DNA from: Pseudomonadota bacterium
Lineage (GTDB): Bacteria; Pseudomonadota; Gammaproteobacteria; Burkholderiales; Burkholderiaceae_C
Reading direction: 5' to 3'
Assembly: GCA_021805805.1 (NCBI GenBank)
Contig: JAJZEB010000015.1
Coordinates: 1-43,851 of the forward strand
Length of the DNA: 43,851 nt
The position numbers were made by a program, and so were the translations under genes. The notes beneath the pieces are model-generated. The model was given only the letters and a program-made list of their open reading frames with translations, was not told where the DNA came from and searched no databases. This document shows, piece by piece, positions 1 through 8,236 of the stretch (position 1 is its first letter; every line of letters starts with the position of its first letter).

Positions 1-1
1 G

Positions 2-796
2 GCGCTCCAGCTCGGCGGCAGCGATCCGGCCGAGCTGGCCGTGTGTGCCCGGCTGGCGCGTGATTGGGGCTATGACGAGGTCAACCTGAATTGCGGCTGT
101 CCGAGCGAGCGGGTGCAACGCGGCGCATTCGGGGCGTGCCTGATGGCCGACGCCGGACTGGTCCGCGATGCGGTCGCGGCCATGCGCGACGTGCTTGGCG
201 ACGCGCTGCCGGTGACGGTCAAGCACCGCATCGGGCTCGACCGCGTCGAGAGTTACGACTTCGTGCGTGATTTCGTCGGCACGGTCGCTCGCGGCGGTTG
301 CGCGGTGTTCATCGTGCACGCGCGCAACGCCTGGCTGCAGGGCCTGAGCGCGAAGGACAATCGCGACGTTCCTCCGCTGCGCTACGAGTTCGTGCATCGA
401 CTCAAGCGCGACTTTCCCGAGCTGACGGTGGTGCTCAACGGCGGCGTGCGCGACGATGCGGCCGTGGCCGAGCAGCTGGCGCAGGTCGACGGCGTGATGG
501 TCGGACGCGAGGCGTACCAGCGACCGTGGTGGCTGGCGCAGTGGGACCTGAGCTACTTCGACGGCGACGCGGCGACGACACGCGAGGCGGTCGAGCGAAC
601 GATGCTCGACTACGTGCTCGGCGCACAACGCCGCGGCGTCGCGCCGCAAGCTGTGCTGCGCGCGATGTTGAACCTGTGGAAGGGCGAGCCGGGAGCGCGG
701 CTGTGGCGCCAGGTCCTGAGCGATCCTGCACGGCTGCGCGCGCTGGCGCCTGCCGACCTGTTCGCCGAAGCCGCAGCGGCGCGCCTGCGCGGCTGA
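2..796 (+). CDS. dusA: tRNA-dihydrouridine synthase A, 5' end outside the window
   Basis: Flavin enzyme that reduces uridines in the D-loop of tRNA to dihydrouridine. The reading frame is open from base 2, so the gene starts upstream of the window and only the last 264 codons are present. Family motifs visible in order are LQLGGSDP at the very start, NLNCGCPSERVQ with the catalytic cysteine, VKHRIGLD, HARNAWLQGLS followed by NRDVPPL (substrate and FMN contacts), NGGV and GVMVGREAY (FMN phosphate binding). The HARxAWLxGLS signature separates DusA from DusB and DusC. The C-terminal helical part that contacts tRNA runs to the stop at 794-796. A small opposite-strand gene follows 10 bases downstream. 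The identification is firm; only the missing N-terminus is unseen. Confidence 0.95.
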   Translation, partial: ALQLGGSDPAELAVCARLARDWGYDEVNLNCGCPSERVQRGAFGACLMADAGLVRDAVAAMRDVLGDALPVTVKHRIGLDRVESYDFVRDFVGTVARGGCAVFIVHARNAWLQGLSAKDNRDVPPLRYEFVHRLKRDFPELTVVLNGGVRDDAAVAEQLAQVDGVMVGREAYQRPWWLAQWDLSYFDGDAATTREAVERTMLDYVLGAQRRGVAPQAVLRAMLNLWKGEPGARLWRQVLSDPARLRALAPADLFAEAAAARLRG

Positions 797-806
797 GCCG
801 GCGCGG

Positions 807-1019
807 TCAGCCGCGCGGTTGCGGCGCTTGCTGCTGCAGCGCGTCGTCGAGCGTTTCGCCGGGTTTCCACGGCCGTCCCAGGCGCGCTTCGATGTAGTCG
901 CGGATCAGCCGGCGCACGACTTGCGACGGTGTCTGGTCATCGACCGCGCACAGGTGTTCGAACACCGCCTTCTTGCGTGGATCGATCAGCACGGTCAGCC
1001 GGGTGGTGCGTTGTTCCAT
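807..1019 (-). CDS. small ribbon-helix-helix (CopG/Arc-like) protein
   Basis: A 70-residue protein with the ribbon-helix-helix pattern: a short N-terminal beta strand (RTTRLTVLID, residues 4-13), helix 1 (about 15-26), a turn with TPSQ, and helix 2 (VVRRLIRDYIEARL, about 34-47), followed by a Pro/Gln-rich tail. Such proteins dimerise and bind DNA with the strand in the major groove. The gene is convergent with dusA and divergent from the hyfB-like operon, 88 bases away, which makes it a candidate regulator of that operon or of itself. No toxin partner lies beside it, so an antitoxin role is not supported. ATG at 1017-1019 is the only sensible start; its Shine-Dalgarno sequence is weak. The fold call is fairly safe; target and function are unknown. 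Confidence 0.75.
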   Translation of the reverse strand: MEQRTTRLTVLIDPRKKAVFEHLCAVDDQTPSQVVRRLIRDYIEARLGRPWKPGETLDDALQQQAPQPRG

Positions 1020-1054
1020 GGTTCAGTTGTCGGGTCAGCTCGCGGTCAGGCGAT

Positions 1055-1085
1055 TTGCATTAACATCACATGTGCATCTTATGTG
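1055..1085 (+). promoter_or_regulatory. candidate promoter and operator upstream of the hyfB-like operon
   Basis: The 88-base divergent gap contains a possible sigma70-type pair, TTGCAT (1055-1060) and TCTTAT (1077-1082), with a 16-base spacer. Over it lie a perfect palindrome CACATGTG (1067-1074) and an inverted repeat CACAT-N9-ATGTG (1067-1071 and 1081-1085). The stretch is AT-rich compared with its surroundings. Match quality is modest, so promoter and operator are both candidates only. Confidence 0.35.
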
Positions 1086-1107
1086 AGTTTGCTGCGTACG
1101 CCAAACC

Positions 1108-3114
1108 ATGGACCCGAGCCAATTGATTCCGGCCGCGCTGAGCGTGGTCGGAGCGTGGATCGCGCTCGGCGCGATCGGGCTGACGCGGCCGCGGGCGACG
1201 CGCTGGATCGCGCACCGGCTTTTCCCGCTGGGCGCGCTGGGCAGCCTGGTGATCGCCGCGATCGGCGGGTGCGCGCTGTTCGCCCCCGCCACCGACCTGG
1301 TTCTGCCCCTGGGGCTGCCGGGGTTGCCGGTGCACCTGCACCTGGATCCGCTGGCGGGCTTTTTCCTCGCCTTGCTGGGAGCCGGAAGCGCCGGAACCTC
1401 GGTGTTCGCCGCCGGCTATTTCCGCGATGGGGAAGGCACCGCGCCGGGCCTGTTGGGCATGCAATACCACCTTTTCCTGGCCGCGATGGTCATGGTGATG
1501 CTGGCTGCCGACGCCTACAGCTTCATGCTGGCGTGGGAGGTGATGGCACTGTCGTCGTACTTCCTGGTGCTGACCCAGCACCGGCTCGGCGAAATCCGGG
1601 CCGCGGGCTTCCTGTATTTGCTGCTCGCGCACCTGGGCGCGATCGCTTTGCTGCTGTGCTTCGGCGTGATGATGCAAGGCGGGGAAGCGGGATTGACCTT
1701 CGCGGCCATGCGCGGCGCGCACTTGAGCCTGGCGTGGGCGAGCGTTGCATTCGGCTTGGCGACCATCGGCTTCGGCGCGAAGGCCGGTCTGGTGCCGTTG
1801 CATGTCTGGCTTCCGGAGGCGCACCCGGCCGCGCCGTCGCCGGTATCGGCCTTGATGAGCGGGGTGATGCTGAAGACCGCGCTGTACGGTTTGCTGCGCG
1901 TGTCGCTGGACCTGCTGCACGCGCCGGCGTGGTGGTGGGGGCTGCCGTTGCTGGCGCTGGGGCTTTTCGGCGCCTTGTACGGGGTCCTGTTCGCCGCAGT
2001 GCAAAACGACATGAAGCGCTTGCTCGCCTACTCGTCGGTCGAAAACATCGGCATCGCGTTCGCCGCGCTGGGCCTGGCACTGGTTTTCCACGGCACCGGC
2101 ATGGGCGCGCTGGCAGCGCTGGCGCTGGCCGCGATGCTGTACCACGCGCTGAACCACGCGTTTTTCAAGAGCCTGCTGTTCTGCGCGACCGGATCGGTGC
2201 TGCATTCGACCGGCCAGCGCGCGCTGGGCAGCCTGGGCGGTCTGTTGCGCAGAATGCCGTGGGTCGGCTGGACTGCGCTGATCGGAACGCTGGCGATCGC
2301 CGGCTTGCCCCCGCTCAACGGATTCGTCGCCGAGTGGCTGTTGCTGCAGGCCTTCTTGTTCACGCCGACTTTGCCGCATCCGTTCTTCAATCTGCTGATT
2401 CCGCTGGGCGCGGCGCTGCTGGTGCTGACCGCGGCGCTGGCCGGCTACGTGATGGTCAAGTTCTACGGCGTGGTGTTCCTCGGTCGTCACCGCGAGCCGG
2501 GGCTGGAGCACGCGCACGACGCCGGCGGCTTCGAGCGCGTCGCGCTGTCGTGGTTCGCGCTCGGTTGCGTGCTGCTCGGGCTGTTGCCGGTGCTGGTGTT
2601 GCGCGCGATCGATCCGGTGGTGGCGCTGTTGCTCGGGCAGGGGCTGACGATGCCGGCCAGTTCGTGGATGCGGTTGGTGCCGTTGAATGCGGCGCGCGCT
2701 GCGTACGATCCCATGGTCGTCGTGCTGGCGGTGGTCCCGATCGGTTTGCTCACGGCCTGGGCGACCCACCGGCTGGTTGCCGGGCGTACCCGCCGCGTCG
2801 ATCCGTGGGACTGCGGCGCGCCCGACTCCAGCCCGCGGCTGCAGGACACCGCCGAGGGTTTCGGGCAGCCGGTGCGGCGTTTGTTCGCGCCGTTTTTCCT
2901 CAGCCACGCCGAACTTCCGGCGCCGGACGACTTGGCGCCGCGGTACCGGGTGCAGATCGCCGACCGCGTACGGGAACGGATCTATCGGCCGGCCGGCGAT
3001 GCGGTGCTGTGGCTGGCGCAGCAGGTCGGGCGCATTCAGCATGGACGGATTTCGATCTATCTGCTGTACAGCTTCGTGACCTTGCTGCTGATGTTGCTGG
3101 TGGTGCTGCGATGA
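1108..3114 (+). CDS. hyfB: HyfB-like proton-antiporter-type membrane subunit
   Basis: Large polytopic protein of 668 residues from the NuoL/NuoM/NuoN, HyfB/HycC antiporter-like family, expected to form an ion channel in the membrane arm. The core Proton_antipo_M domain is clear: GFGAKAGLVPLHVWLPEAHP, with conserved lysine K225 in the broken transmembrane helix and the following PSPVSALMSG. The stretch ending KRLLAYSSVENIGI and the AGLPPLNGF motif follow. The C-terminus after about residue 560 is soluble-looking and then re-enters the membrane, as in HyfB/HycC. It is the first gene of a tight six-gene operon; its stop overlaps the next start (ATGA at 3111-3114). The start at 1108 lacks a strong ribosome-binding site but no better start is seen. 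Family assignment is firm. Whether it pumps protons, sodium or anything is inference. Confidence 0.9.
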   Translation: MDPSQLIPAALSVVGAWIALGAIGLTRPRATRWIAHRLFPLGALGSLVIAAIGGCALFAPATDLVLPLGLPGLPVHLHLDPLAGFFLALLGAGSAGTSVFAAGYFRDGEGTAPGLLGMQYHLFLAAMVMVMLAADAYSFMLAWEVMALSSYFLVLTQHRLGEIRAAGFLYLLLAHLGAIALLLCFGVMMQGGEAGLTFAAMRGAHLSLAWASVAFGLATIGFGAKAGLVPLHVWLPEAHPAAPSPVSALMSGVMLKTALYGLLRVSLDLLHAPAWWWGLPLLALGLFGALYGVLFAAVQNDMKRLLAYSSVENIGIAFAALGLALVFHGTGMGALAALALAAMLYHALNHAFFKSLLFCATGSVLHSTGQRALGSLGGLLRRMPWVGWTALIGTLAIAGLPPLNGFVAEWLLLQAFLFTPTLPHPFFNLLIPLGAALLVLTAALAGYVMVKFYGVVFLGRHREPGLEHAHDAGGFERVALSWFALGCVLLGLLPVLVLRAIDPVVALLLGQGLTMPASSWMRLVPLNAARAAYDPMVVVLAVVPIGLLTAWATHRLVAGRTRRVDPWDCGAPDSSPRLQDTAEGFGQPVRRLFAPFFLSHAELPAPDDLAPRYRVQIADRVRERIYRPAGDAVLWLAQQVGRIQHGRISIYLLYSFVTLLLMLLVVLR

Positions 3115-4085
3115 CCCATCTGCCCGCGCTCGCGCCGACCGCCAGCGGCATTCTGACCCAGCTCGTTGCGGTGCTGCTGTCGGTGGCGCTGGCCCCGCTG
3201 TTCAGCGGCTGGCTGGCGCAGTGCCGCGCATGGCTGAGCAACCGCAGCGCTCCGCCGCTGTGGCAGCCGTACCTGCGCTTGCGCAAGCTGTTCGCCAAGG
3301 AAGCCGTGATCGCGCACGATGCATCGCCGCTGTTTCGCGCCATGCCGTACGTGCTGTTCGCGCTGATGGTCGCGGCTGCGGCGATCATCCCGTCGCTGTC
3401 GACCGATCTGCCTCTGGCCGCAGCTGCCGACGCGATCGCGCTGGTGGGGTTTTTCGCGCTGGCCAGAGTGGGCATTGCGCTGGCCGGGATGGACATCGGC
3501 ACCGCATTCGGCACCATGGGAGCACGACGCGAGATGATGATCGGCTTCCTTGCCGAGCCTGCGCTGCTGATGGTGCTGTTCACCTCGTCGCTGGTTTCGG
3601 GCAGCACGCTGCTGCCGACGATCGCCGAGACCTTGCGCGGCCAGGCTCTGGCGCTGCACCCGGCGCTGGATTTCGCCGCGGTCGCGTTCGTCATCGTGCT
3701 GCTGGCCGAGAACGCGCGCATCCCGGTCGACAACCCGACCACCCACCTCGAGCTGACGATGATCCACGAGGCGATGGTGCTGGAATATTCGGCGCGGCAT
3801 CTGGCACTGATCGAATGGGCCAGCAGCCTGAAGCTGTTCAACTATGTCTGCATCGGCTTCGCGCTGTTCATGCCGTGGGGTCTGGCCGCGCACGCCGACG
3901 GACTGGCCTGGCTGCTGCCGGCGCTGCCCGCCTTGCTGCTGAAGCTGGCCGGTGCCGGCGTGGGAATCGCGCTGCTGGAGACGCTCAGCGCCAAGCTGCG
4001 CATCTTCCGTGCCCCGGAATTCCTCGCCAGCGCGTTCCTGCTGGCGGTCATCGGACTGCTCGTCGGTCTGGTGCTGGAGCACTGA
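3111..4085 (+). CDS. hyfC: HyfC/HycD-like membrane subunit (NuoH family)
   Basis: A 324-residue polytopic protein homologous to NuoH and to HyfC/HycD of formate hydrogenlyases. It anchors the hydrophilic arm and, in complex I, lines the quinone cavity. Visible family signatures are LRLRKLFAKEAVI near residue 60, GTAFGTMGARREMMIGF near 130, and the loop IPVDNPTTHLELTMIHEAM, with the conserved acidic and histidine residues of the NuoH/HycD quinone-side loop. Length is normal for HyfC/HycD (about 310-320). It overlaps the upstream gene by four bases and its TGA shares its A with the next ATG (4083-4087), so translational coupling is likely. Identification as this family is firm. Whether the cavity binds a quinone here is unknown, because group 4 hydrogenases do not need one. 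Confidence 0.9.
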   Translation: MTHLPALAPTASGILTQLVAVLLSVALAPLFSGWLAQCRAWLSNRSAPPLWQPYLRLRKLFAKEAVIAHDASPLFRAMPYVLFALMVAAAAIIPSLSTDLPLAAAADAIALVGFFALARVGIALAGMDIGTAFGTMGARREMMIGFLAEPALLMVLFTSSLVSGSTLLPTIAETLRGQALALHPALDFAAVAFVIVLLAENARIPVDNPTTHLELTMIHEAMVLEYSARHLALIEWASSLKLFNYVCIGFALFMPWGLAAHADGLAWLLPALPALLLKLAGAGVGIALLETLSAKLRIFRAPEFLASAFLLAVIGLLVGLVLEH

Positions 4086-4735
4086 TGCAGACGCAACTGA
4101 TCCATCTGTGCGCTGCGCTGCTGTTGCTGCTGGCGTTCGCGATGCTGGCCCAGCGGCGGGTGGCGAACCTGGTCGGGCTGCTGGCCGCTCAGGGGCTGGC
4201 GCTGGCGGTATGCACGGCGACCGTCGGCGCGGTCACCGGGCAGCACGAGCTCTACGCGTCGGCCGCGTTGACGCTGCTGCTGAAGGTGCTGGTGCTGCCT
4301 TGGGTGCTGCACCGGCTGATCCGGCAGTTGCACGCGCAATGGGATACCGAGACCTTGTTGCGAATTCCGAGCATGCAGATCGTCGGCATCGTGCTGGTCA
4401 TGTTCGCGTTCGTGCTGGCGCAGCCGATGGAGCGCTTCGCCGGCGCGGCGACCCGTGGCACGCTGGGAATCGCGCTTGCGGTGGTGTTCCTCGCGCTGTT
4501 GATGATGATCGTTCGCCGCACGGCGATCGCGCAGGTGGTCGGTTTCCTGGCGATGGAAAACGGCTTGCTGTTCGCCGCCATCAGCGCGACCTACGGCATG
4601 CCGATGGTCGTCGAGCTGGGGATCGGTCTCGACGTTCTGGTCGGGGTTTTCGTGCTCGGCATTTTCTTCTTCCAGATCCGCGAACAGTTCGACAGCCTCG
4701 AATTGCGCCACCTGGAACGTCTCAGGGACGAGTGA
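4085..4735 (+). CDS. hyfE: HyfE-like membrane subunit
   Basis: A 216-residue protein with about six to seven predicted transmembrane segments and a charged C-terminal tail. It matches HyfE of hydrogenase-4, whose central part is related to NuoK. The segment around AMENGLLFAA carries a buried glutamate of the type that lies on the ion pathway in NuoK. HyfE is present in Hyf- and Ehr-type complexes but absent from the simpler Hyc hydrogenlyase, so its presence places this operon with the larger Hyf-like group. Its start shares one base with the hyfC stop. Eight bases separate its stop from the next start. Family call is good; the subunit role is inferred from homologues. Confidence 0.88.
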   Translation: MQTQLIHLCAALLLLLAFAMLAQRRVANLVGLLAAQGLALAVCTATVGAVTGQHELYASAALTLLLKVLVLPWVLHRLIRQLHAQWDTETLLRIPSMQIVGIVLVMFAFVLAQPMERFAGAATRGTLGIALAVVFLALLMMIVRRTAIAQVVGFLAMENGLLFAAISATYGMPMVVELGIGLDVLVGVFVLGIFFFQIREQFDSLELRHLERLRDE

Positions 4736-4743
4736 GGGCCGGC

Positions 4744-6204
4744 ATGGAACTGATCGCCGTGTTGACGCTGCCGCTGCTCGGTTCGCTGCTGCTCGCGTTG
4801 GTCGGGCATCGCAGCGCGGCGCCGCACCTGAATCTGGCGATCAGTGCGGCGACGTTCGCCGCCAGCTGCGCGCTGACCCTGCGTGTTTTCCTGTCCGGCC
4901 CGCTGCAACTGTTCGACGCCCAGTTCTTCATCGATCCGTTCAACGTCTTCCTGGTCGCGCTGACCGCTTTCATCGGCATGACGACGGCAGGATTCTCGCG
5001 CCCGTACATGCGCATCGAACAGGCCCACGGCCGTGTCGACGCGGCGCGCCTGCGGCTGTACCACAGCATGTACCAGATGTTCATGTTCACCATGCTGTTG
5101 GCGTTGACGACCAACAACATGGGGCTGCTGTGGGTGGCGATGGAGGCGGCCACGCTGTCGACCGTGCTGCTGGTGTCGTTGTATCGGACCCGTTCGAGCC
5201 TCGAGGCGGCTTGGAAGTACTTCATCCTGTGCGGAGTCGGCATTGCGCTGGCGCTGTTCGGTACCGTGCTGCTGTACCTGGCCGCCGAACGCGTGCTCGG
5301 CGCCAGCGGAATGGACGCGCTGCTGTGGACCCGGCTCGATGCCGCGCGTGGCCGCCTGGAGCCCGGAATCGTCGGCATCGCATTCATCTTCCTGCTCGTC
5401 GGCTACGGCACCAAGGTGGGGTTGGTGCCGTTGCACAGCTGGCTTCCGGACGCGCATGCCGAGGGCCCGACGCCGGTGTCGGCGGTGCTCTCGGGCCTGC
5501 TGCTCAATGTCGCGCTGTATGCGGTCGTGCGGGCCAAGGTTCTGGTCCAGGGCGCGGTGCATGCCGAATGGCCAGGCGCGCTGCTGATGGGGTTCGGACT
5601 GCTCTCGGTGGTGGTCGCCGCGTTCCTGCTGTGGCGGCAGAAGGACATCAAGCGGCTGTTCGCATATTCGTCGATCGAGCACATGGGAATCATCACCTTC
5701 GCGTTCGGCATGGGCGGGGCGGTGGCCAACTTCGCGGCCCTGCTGCACATGACCGGGCACGCGCTGACCAAGAGTGCGATCTTCTACAGCAGCGGGCACG
5801 CGTCGCAGAAGGCCGGAACCCAGAAGATCGATGCGATCGAAGGTTTGCGTGAACGCTCGCCGGCGCTGGGCTGGGCCCTGATGCTGGGGGCGCTGGCCAT
5901 CGTCGGCATGCCTCCTTTCGGGATTTTCGCCAGCGAGTTCCTGATCCTGACCCAGGCCATGCAGGTGCAGCCTTGGGCCACGCCGATCCTGTTGCTGGGG
6001 CTGGGTGTCGCGTTCGGCGCCATTTTCGTTCGGGTGCAGGGCATGGTGTTCGGCGCCGGAACCTTGCGCCGGTTGCCGCACCAGCCGTGGATGCTTCCGG
6101 CTTTCGTGCACATGGGCCTGGTGCTGCTTCTGGGGCTTTGGATTCCGCACTTCCTGGTCGACTGGTGGAGGCTGGCCGCGGGAATGATCGGAGGTGCGGC
6201 ATGA
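4744..6204 (+). CDS. hyfF: HyfF-like second antiporter-type membrane subunit
   Basis: A 486-residue NuoM/NuoN-like protein, the second antiporter-type subunit of the complex. The diagnostic stretch GYGTKVGLVPLHSWLPDAHA (lysine K224), then PTPVSAVLSGLL, and further on KDIKRLFAYSSIEHMGI and GMPPFGIFASEF are all present. HyfF is the counterpart found in hydrogenase-4 and Ehr complexes. A HyfD-like third antiporter subunit is missing, so this complex has two such subunits (HyfB-like and HyfF-like) rather than the three of E. coli hydrogenase-4. The start ATG at 4744 follows the short linker after hyfE, and the stop overlaps the next gene as ATGA (6201-6204). Identification is firm; ion specificity cannot be told. 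Confidence 0.9.
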   Translation: MELIAVLTLPLLGSLLLALVGHRSAAPHLNLAISAATFAASCALTLRVFLSGPLQLFDAQFFIDPFNVFLVALTAFIGMTTAGFSRPYMRIEQAHGRVDAARLRLYHSMYQMFMFTMLLALTTNNMGLLWVAMEAATLSTVLLVSLYRTRSSLEAAWKYFILCGVGIALALFGTVLLYLAAERVLGASGMDALLWTRLDAARGRLEPGIVGIAFIFLLVGYGTKVGLVPLHSWLPDAHAEGPTPVSAVLSGLLLNVALYAVVRAKVLVQGAVHAEWPGALLMGFGLLSVVVAAFLLWRQKDIKRLFAYSSIEHMGIITFAFGMGGAVANFAALLHMTGHALTKSAIFYSSGHASQKAGTQKIDAIEGLRERSPALGWALMLGALAIVGMPPFGIFASEFLILTQAMQVQPWATPILLLGLGVAFGAIFVRVQGMVFGAGTLRRLPHQPWMLPAFVHMGLVLLLGLWIPHFLVDWWRLAAGMIGGAA

Positions 6205-7712
6205 GCGGCGACGCGCGGGTGGTGGGGGCGCCGCTGCCGCTGCAGCTGCACGCCGTCGATGCGCGCGGCTGGAGCGCGCTGGCGCACGAACTGCACGCGC
6301 GCGCAGCGCGGCTGCTGAGCCTGTGGGGCGAGGTCGCCGGGCAGGGGCATCGCATCTGGGCGTGCTGGCTCGACGGCGCACAACTGTGCGTGGCCTGCCT
6401 GGAGCTCGCGCCCGGAGTGCGCCACTACCCGGCGCTGCATGAATGGTTCCCGGTCGCCGAGCGGATGCAGCGCGCGCTGCGCGACCTGCTCGGCCCCGAA
6501 GTTCCGGGAATCGACCCGCGCGGCTGGCTGCGGCACCAGGCCTGGAGCGACGCCTGGCACCCGCTGCGCGACTCGGGCGAGCCGCTGCCGGGTGCGGACG
6601 AGCCTTATCGATTCGTCCCTGTCGACGGAGTCGGGGTGCACGAAATCGCCGTCGGCCCAGTGCACGCCGGGGTCATCGAGCCGGGCCAGTTCCGTTTCTC
6701 GGTCGTCGGCGAAAAGGTGCTGCGCCTGGAGCAGCGGCTCGGGTTCACGCACAAGGGCGTGGCCCGGCGCTTCGAGCAGCTCGATGCGCATGGCGGGCTG
6801 CGACTCGCGGCACGCATCAGCGGCGACAGTGCGGCGGCATTCGGCTGGGCGTACTGCATGGCACTGGAGGCGCTGGCCGACGTGCAGGCGCCGCCGCGGG
6901 CACTGCACCTGCGCGCGCTGCTGCTCGAGCGCGAGCGCATCGCAAACCACCTCGGCGACCTGGGCGCGATCGCCAATGATGCAGGTTTCGGTTTCGCGCT
7001 CGCGCAGTTCGCGCGCATGAAGGAGGATTGGCTGCGGCTCAACGCACAGGCGTTCGGTGCACGCTACCCGATGGACGCGCTGCGCCCGGGGGGCGTCGCC
7101 ACCGACCTGAGCGCCGACGCGGCAGCGCGGCTGCGCGCGCACGGCGAGACGCTGGAAGTCGAGGCGCAACGCCTGCGCGACATCGTCGACGAGCACGAGG
7201 GACTGCACGACCGCTTGCGCGGAACCGGCCGCGTGGAGCCCGAGCTGGCGCGACGCCTGGGCATGCTCGGGCTGGCTGGGCGCGCCAGCGGCCAGGCTCT
7301 GGACCTGCGCGCGCTGGCCGGTTGCGCGCCGTACGACGCGTTCGGCTTGCGCGCGCGCATGGACGAAGGCGGCGATGTCGCGGCGCGTTTCAACGTGCGC
7401 TTCGACGAGCTGTTCGACGCACTGCACCTGTGCCGGGAATTGCTGGACACGCTTCCTGCGGGGCCACTGCACGCACCACTGCCGCAGTCGCCGCCGCCCG
7501 GCGTCGGGCTCGGCCTGGTCGAAGGCTGGCGCGGCCCGGTGCTGATCGCACTGCATCTGGGCGAAGGCGGGCGCATCGCGCGCTGCCACGCACACGACCC
7601 GTCGTGGCAGAACTGGCCGGCGCTGGAGTGGGCGGTGGTCAACGACATCGTGGCCGATTTCCCGCTGATCAACAAATCGTTCAACCTGTCCTATTCTGGG
7701 CACGACGGCTGA
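6201..7712 (+). CDS. HyfG/NuoCD-like large subunit lacking the NiFe-site cysteines
   Basis: A 503-residue fusion of a NuoC-like 30 kDa domain (about residues 1-160) and a NuoD/hydrogenase large-subunit domain (about 165-503). In true NiFe hydrogenases the metal is held by RxCGxC and DPCxxC. Here the first motif reads RISGDS (205-210) and the second DPSWQN (466-471), so all four cysteine ligands are gone. The first motif resembles the SGDS of NuoD. The C-terminus ends NKSFNLSYSGHDG and is not processed-hydrogenase-like. The subunit therefore cannot carry a NiFe centre and is best called an energy-converting hydrogenase-related (Ehr) large subunit. It overlaps hyfF by four bases and is followed after eight bases by the hyfI-like gene. 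What it oxidises or reduces is unknown; a quinone or protein-protein electron relay are possibilities. Confidence 0.9.
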   Translation: MSGDARVVGAPLPLQLHAVDARGWSALAHELHARAARLLSLWGEVAGQGHRIWACWLDGAQLCVACLELAPGVRHYPALHEWFPVAERMQRALRDLLGPEVPGIDPRGWLRHQAWSDAWHPLRDSGEPLPGADEPYRFVPVDGVGVHEIAVGPVHAGVIEPGQFRFSVVGEKVLRLEQRLGFTHKGVARRFEQLDAHGGLRLAARISGDSAAAFGWAYCMALEALADVQAPPRALHLRALLLERERIANHLGDLGAIANDAGFGFALAQFARMKEDWLRLNAQAFGARYPMDALRPGGVATDLSADAAARLRAHGETLEVEAQRLRDIVDEHEGLHDRLRGTGRVEPELARRLGMLGLAGRASGQALDLRALAGCAPYDAFGLRARMDEGGDVAARFNVRFDELFDALHLCRELLDTLPAGPLHAPLPQSPPPGVGLGLVEGWRGPVLIALHLGEGGRIARCHAHDPSWQNWPALEWAVVNDIVADFPLINKSFNLSYSGHDG

Positions 7713-7720
7713 CAGCGACC

Positions 7721-8236
7721 ATGTGGCAGACCCTCAGGCAGATCGTGCGCGTCGGGCGCATCAGCGAGCCGGTCCAGCCGGCCGGAGCGCAGTGCAGTCT
7801 CGGTGACGCCACGCCGCCGGCGGACGAACTGGCGCGGCTTCTCGGCCGCGCGCTGGCCGTGCGCGTGGTCGACGCCGGATCGTGCAACGGCTGCGAGCTC
7901 GAGATCAACGCGCTCGGCAACCCGTACTACAACCTCGAGGGACACGGCGTGCATTTCGTCGCCAGCCCGCGCCACGCCGACCTGCTGCTCGTCACCGGGC
8001 CGGTGACGCGCCACATGGAGGTCGCGCTGCTGCGCACCCATGCGGCGATGCCCGAGCCGAGGCTGGTGGTCGCTGCCGGCGACTGCGCGCGCGACGGCGG
8101 AGTGTTCGGCTGCAGCTACGCGTGTCGGGGCGGCCTGCACGGCCTGCTGCCGGTCGACGTGTACGTGGCCGGGTGTCCGCCGACTCCGGCCGATCTGCTT
8201 GCCGGCATGTTGCAGGCAGTTCGCGCGCGGCGCTGA
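7721..8236 (+). CDS. hyfI: HyfI/NuoB-like iron-sulphur small subunit
   Basis: A 171-residue protein of the NuoB/HyfI/HycG family that holds the proximal [4Fe-4S] cluster (N2 of complex I). Candidate ligands are C55 and C58 (GSCNGCE), C122 (GDCARDGG) and C152 (AGCPPTP). Extra cysteines C131 and C135 lie in GCSYAC. The GSCNGCELE form resembles group 4 hydrogenases, which have CxxCxxE, more than NuoB, which has adjacent cysteines. The N-terminal 50 residues form a helical tail typical of HyfI/HycG. It closes the six-gene operon. No HyfA/HyfH-type 8Fe ferredoxin subunit is found before or after it, so the next electron carrier in the chain is missing from the locus. Confidence 0.88.
   Translation: MWQTLRQIVRVGRISEPVQPAGAQCSLGDATPPADELARLLGRALAVRVVDAGSCNGCELEINALGNPYYNLEGHGVHFVASPRHADLLLVTGPVTRHMEVALLRTHAAMPEPRLVVAAGDCARDGGVFGCSYACRGGLHGLLPVDVYVAGCPPTPADLLAGMLQAVRARR

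Noticed and set aside
1066-3042. Long reverse-strand open frame opposite the hyfB-like gene
   Set aside because: It is rich in Gln, Arg and His without any domain pattern, a usual shadow of GC-rich coding DNA; the plus-strand frame has clear membrane helices and family motifs.
1108-8236. Reading the operon as a NiFe hydrogenase-4 or formate hydrogenlyase
   Set aside because: All four metal-binding cysteines of the large subunit are absent, there is no ferredoxin subunit and no hyp maturation gene in the window.
1108-8236. Reading the operon as standard complex I (nuo)
   Set aside because: Gene order, the HyfE-type subunit, HyfB-type length, and the CxxCxxE form of the small-subunit motif match group 4 hydrogenase relatives; NuoA, NuoJ and NuoI are absent.
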